From: Macrobrachium rosenbergii
Lineage: Eukaryota > Arthropoda > Malacostraca > Decapoda > Palaemonidae
Direction: 5' to 3'
Length of the DNA stretch: 64,000 nt
Assembly: GCF_040412425.1 (NCBI RefSeq)
Contig: NC_089755.1
Location: forward strand, 56,243,298 to 56,307,297
Part shown: piece by piece, positions 60,622 to 64,000 of the stretch
How positions within the stretch are numbered: the first letter of the stretch is position 1
Layout of the letters: each line of letters starts with the position of its first letter
Notes under the pieces: generated by a model
What the model was told of the DNA's origin: nothing
Database searches by the model: none
What the model saw: only the letters and a program-made list of their open reading frames with translations
Translations under genes and position numbers: made by a program

Positions 60622-61010
60622 GATGTTACCACAAGTATATCTTAGTTTAACCAGACCACTGAGCTGATTAACAGCTCTCCAAAAGAGGGTAACAGATGCA
60701 CCTGGCGTACTATGGCTAGAGGGCTGCAAATCTGTATGTTGATCATCCACCCTCCAATCAAGCATACCAAATTGCAGCCCTCTAACCTCAGTAGCTTTCA
60801 TTTTATTTAAGGTTAAACTTATCCATAATCGTGCGCCTGGCAACGATATAGGCCAGGCCACCACCGGGCCGCGGTTAAAGTTTCATGGGCCGCGGCTCAT
60901 ACAGCATTATACCGAGACCACCGAAAGATAGATTTGTTTTCGGTGGCCTTGATTATAGGCTGTAATGAAAACTCGATTGCGCCGAAGAAACTTCGGCGCA
61001 TTTTTTACTT
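60622..61010 (-). repeat. Hairpin-bearing interspersed repeat, copy 1
   Basis: Shares with copy 2 the blocks CATGAAACTTTAACCGCGGC, CGGTGGTGGCCT, CACGATTATGG, CCTTAAATAAAAT and a long imperfect inverted repeat whose arms both carry AGAGGGCTGCAA. A smaller hairpin, TGCGCCGAAG then CTTCGGCGCA, ends it on the + strand near 60977-61000. MITE-like; terminal repeats and TSD not established. Confidence 0.75.
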
Positions 61011-61127
61011 GTTAATTTGAAGGATACTGCGTATTCACTGTATAAGTCTGCGCTAACTACACGCCGTATCCCAAGCCATAAAGACTACAGTAGGCTACCC
61101 GCGGTGCACTGTAGCCATTACTATAAC

Positions 61128-61312
61128 CCCTTCCATTCCTTTTACTGTCTCTCCTTTCATATTCTCTTCCCTCCATCTTCCTTTTCTCAACTCTCTCCTA
61201 ACAGGTGCTCCATAGTGCACCTTTAAAATCTTTTTTATTCTCAAAATTTCCGTTTCATTGCTGAGTGGCCTCTTAGATCCCAGGGTTAGGCCTAGTCCTA
61301 AATTTTATATTC
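61128..61312 (-). repeat. Dispersed SINE-like repeat, copy H
   Basis: Minus strand: GGAATATAAAATTTAGGACT, GAGGCCACTCAGCAATGAAA, GTTAGGAGAGAGTTGAGAAA, GGAAGATGGAGGGAAGAGAA and ends GGAATGGAAGGGGTT. Same short-form end as copy G. Confidence 0.85.
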
Positions 61313-61334
61313 CATACCTGTATAGAATGCGTAT

Positions 61335-61640
61335 TTACATTTGCACTTAGCATGAAACTTTAACCATGGCCCGGTGGTGGCCTGTGCCGTGTCGTTGCCA
61401 GACACACGATTATGGCTAACTTTAGCCTTAAATAAAATCAAAACTACTGAGGCTAGAGGGCTGCAATTTGGTATGTTTGATTATTGTAGGGTGGATGATC
61501 AACATACTAATTTGCAGCCCTCTAGCCTCGGTAGTTTTTAAGATCTGAGGGCGGACGGAAAAAAGTGCGGACAGAATAAAGTGCGGACGGACAGACAAAG
61601 CCGGCACAATAGTTTTCTTTTACAGAAAACTAAAACGGGA
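61335..61640 (+). repeat. Hairpin-bearing interspersed repeat, copy 2
   Basis: Opposite orientation to copy 1. Reads CATGAAACTTTAACCATGGC, then a hairpin at about 61447-61540 with arms GAGGCTAGAGGGCTGCAA and TTGCAGCCCTCTAGCCTC, then GCGGACGGACAGACAAAGCC and TTTTCTTTTACAGAAAACTA. Copy 1 diverges from it after the hairpin. Confidence 0.8.
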
Positions 61641-61794
61641 GACGAAACAAAGGAGAGAGAGAGAGAGAGAGAACATGAATGAGTGAGCTAGTTCGCATTG
61701 GACGATTCAGGTAAGCGATGCAACTAAATGAAAAATAAAAAAAAACAGCTTCTCTTACAAGACCAAAGATTTATGTTGCCAAGCGCAACAGAGG

Positions 61795-62140
61795 TTTATT
61801 TTCCTGTACAGAACAGGAAAAGGGAAAGATACTGAATGGAGCCTATTTTCCTGTTCTGAACAGGAAAATGAAAAGTGACTGAATTAAGTTTATTTTCCTG
61901 TTCTGAACAGAAGGAAAAGTTACTGAATGAAGTATTTTCCTGTACAGAGCAGGGAAAGTTACTGAATAGATTTAATTCTCCTGTACAGAACAGGAAAAAG
62001 AAAAGTTACTGAACAGAGCTCATTTCCCTGTACAGAACAGGATCAAAGGGAAAAATTACTGAACACAGCTCATTTTCCTGTACAGAACAGGAAAAGGGAA
62101 AAATTACTGAACAGAGCTCATTTTCCTGTACAGAACACGA
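61795..62140. repeat. 42-50-bp tandem repeat with a palindrome in each unit
   Basis: Eight units. Each starts with a near-perfect palindrome (TTTTCCTGTTC, one base, then GAACAGGAAAA, or the variant TTTTCCTGTACAGAACAGG) followed by GGGAAAAATTACTGAACAGA and GCTCA. Unit length varies by insertions after the palindrome. Confidence 0.88.
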
Positions 62141-62746
62141 ACGACGCAAAAAAAAGTGAAAGTTACCAAAGAAAGCACCTTCGAAAACAACACCCAAAAA
62201 CACCTTGCTTGTTTTTACACCTCAGTCCACAAGTCTCAGCAATCAGCTCTGAGCCGATTGCCAGCATCAAGAAAGAATGAATCTGCGCACCAGTTCACTT
62301 TCCACTTATAGATTCTATCTTATCTATCAAATTATTGCCTAAGCATGCATCAGACGGCATTGTGAGGTCAGCCCTACCTAAAAAACATCGTTTGGAAGGT
62401 AGAAATGAAAGCGTATAACTCGTAAACACATTTCACATCTGACACAGTCACGCCATGATGTTGCCGACTGTTGAAATGTGGCTCCGAATCTAATGGCTCT
62501 GTGTCTCTGGAGAGAGAATAAAAAAAAAGTAAGCTATGGTTATGAAACCTCCCAGTGAGATGGGGAATCGAATTTCGTAGTTTAAAAATAGATTTATTGT
62601 TCTGTTTTGACTTTCATTGCTCAGTGTTTTTTTTTTAAGTTTCATAAAGTCTTTTTTTTTTAAGGGGGGGGGCCCTTTTCATGCCAGTTATAAGAAAAAT
62701 TCTGCAGACCGTAATTATAATATCACACACGTACACACACACACAC

Positions 62747-62750
<4 letters not shown>
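62141..62750. other. Intergenic DNA, nothing recognised
   Basis: No open frame, splice-bounded segment or repeat family could be supported, apart from short T-runs and a G-run near 62660. Confidence 0.5.

Positions 62751-62751
<1 letters not shown>

Positions 62752-62838
<87 letters not shown>
62752..62838. repeat. (TA)n microsatellite, left of possible LTR
   Basis: About 42 TA units ending exactly where TGTTATGAACC begins. Confidence 0.96.
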
Positions 62839-62842
<4 letters not shown>

Positions 62843-63817
62843 ATGAACCAAAACTCAGTTCATCAGGTTCTATCATCAGTTACAGAGAGATGGACTGAAA
62901 AGACTGGCAGAAGCCGAGACAACGACCGGGCACAGAGGAACAACAAAACCAGCAAAATAACCTTAATATGCATATTTACAAGTGAGTCAAGTCTGGCATA
63001 AATCAACAAATAAATAAACATTAAACAACCAAAGAGCCAGTCAAATAAAGATGTAGCAAAGTTAGTTAAGAATAAAACATTACCATCAAAACATCAAACC
63101 AAGGTTAACACTCACGCTACATCAAGAAAACACAAAACATTCCAGACAGCATAGTGATTAAAAGGGGCATCAATTATTAACATAAATAATGGTATAACCA
63201 AAAGTACACAAATAACAGATCAATCATTAAAGCAGCACAAATAAACCAAATGATCATGAATACCAATTACACTGATAATACATAAACATCTGCAATGATA
63301 ATTAACAAGCCTCCTACAGAAAATACATAAACAGCTACCCAGAGATGTCAAGACCACTCAACAAGTGTCACAGAGGATGACCTTCAAAGGTCGTCGAGGA
63401 TGACCACCAAACAACTTGCCGTGAAGCCGCCAAAACCGCCCCGTGACGGCAAACACGAACATCTCCATGAAACACAGACGTTCACGGCAGAGTCGATGCG
63501 AGGGCCAAATTGCTGCCCCAGAGGAATGCCTCCTCTCCACAGATGACTAGGGTCAGCCGTCAACTCGTCCTCGAACTCGAAGTCGAACTCCACATCCTCG
63601 AAACTGTAGGGGCCAACAGGTAACAACTAACCTGTGCTTGCTGCTATGCTGTCTAGACCCTGACTCGATGATTAGCCAGACTTGACTGTCGCTACCGAAG
63701 CGAAGACAACAGACGTCAACTCTGTAAACTAAAAATGAGCTCCACCGGGAAAAGGGGTGCACCCTCAACAAGGGAACAATGGTTCCACAGACAAAACAGG
63801 CACTAAGCCTCACAACA
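62839..63817. mobile_element. Possible solo LTR or LTR-like insertion in (TA)n
   Basis: A 979-bp non-repetitive block lies between two (TA)n tracts. It begins TGTTATGAACC and ends GCCTCACAACA; the reverse complement of the end is TGTTGTGAGGC, matching the start at 9 of 11 bases. TG...CA ends with short inverted repeats are typical of retroviral-type LTRs. One half (63350-63810) is GC-rich, the other A-rich. No polymerase domain is visible, and no target duplication can be scored because the flanks are (TA)n. Confidence 0.4.
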
Positions 63818-63818
<1 letters not shown>

Positions 63819-63897
<79 letters not shown>

Positions 63898-63925
63898 GAA
63901 TGTCTTTTACTGTAATACCACAGTG

Positions 63926-63993
<68 letters not shown>
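63819..63993. repeat. Two (TA)n microsatellites
   Basis: TA runs at 63819-63894 and 63929-63993, separated by a 34-bp unique spacer (AAATGAATGTCTTTTACTGT onward). Confidence 0.96.
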
Positions 63994-63998
<5 letters not shown>

Positions 63999-64000
63999 CG

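Overview
Eukaryotic nuclear DNA, most likely from a decapod crustacean (shrimp/prawn-like). I infer this from long (TA)n, (GA)n and (AAT)n microsatellites, AT-rich introns, GT-AG spliced genes with arthropod-like proteins, and a dispersed repeat family of a kind I associate with decapod genomes. Species cannot be fixed from this window. Nothing prokaryotic is present: no operons, rRNA, CRISPR array or recognisable tRNA.

Region 1 (1-10755, + strand): the middle of a gene for a multiple-EGF-domain protein (MEGF6/MEGF10/Draper-type). Seventeen exons join in frame (2395 nt, about 798 residues) and carry 19 EGF-like repeats. The gene is open at its 5' end at the window edge. No signal peptide, membrane segment or cytoplasmic tail was found. 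Many introns hold their own private minisatellite.

Region 2 (10756-26334): mostly non-coding, with two copies of the dispersed repeat, a 94-bp tandem array and a long (GA)n tract. The MEGF-like gene and the next gene converge on this interval.

Region 3 (47196-26335, - strand): an apparently complete USP6NL/RN-tre orthologue, a TBC-domain Rab GTPase-activating protein. Twelve exons give a phase-consistent 765-residue frame (2298 nt with stop) containing the arginine- and glutamine-finger motifs of TBC domains and a Ser/Pro-rich tail. One intron inside the TBC domain uses a GC donor. The 9.1-kb last intron holds a decayed Tigger/pogo-like transposase. A CpG-richer stretch with a CTCF-like motif (about 48480-48880) is the best promoter candidate.

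Region 4 (about 48900-64000): repeat-rich intergenic DNA. It contains a decayed hAT element with a perfect 8-bp target duplication, several copies of the dispersed repeat in both orientations, two related hairpin repeats, a palindrome-based tandem array, a possible solo LTR inserted in (TA)n, and many microsatellites. I found no confident host gene here.

Functionally the two genes are unrelated: one is an extracellular or cell-surface adhesion/phagocytic-receptor type protein, the other an endosomal-trafficking regulator. The most unusual local structure is a tandem pair of hairpins at 45352-45492 whose 7-nt loops are reverse complements of each other.
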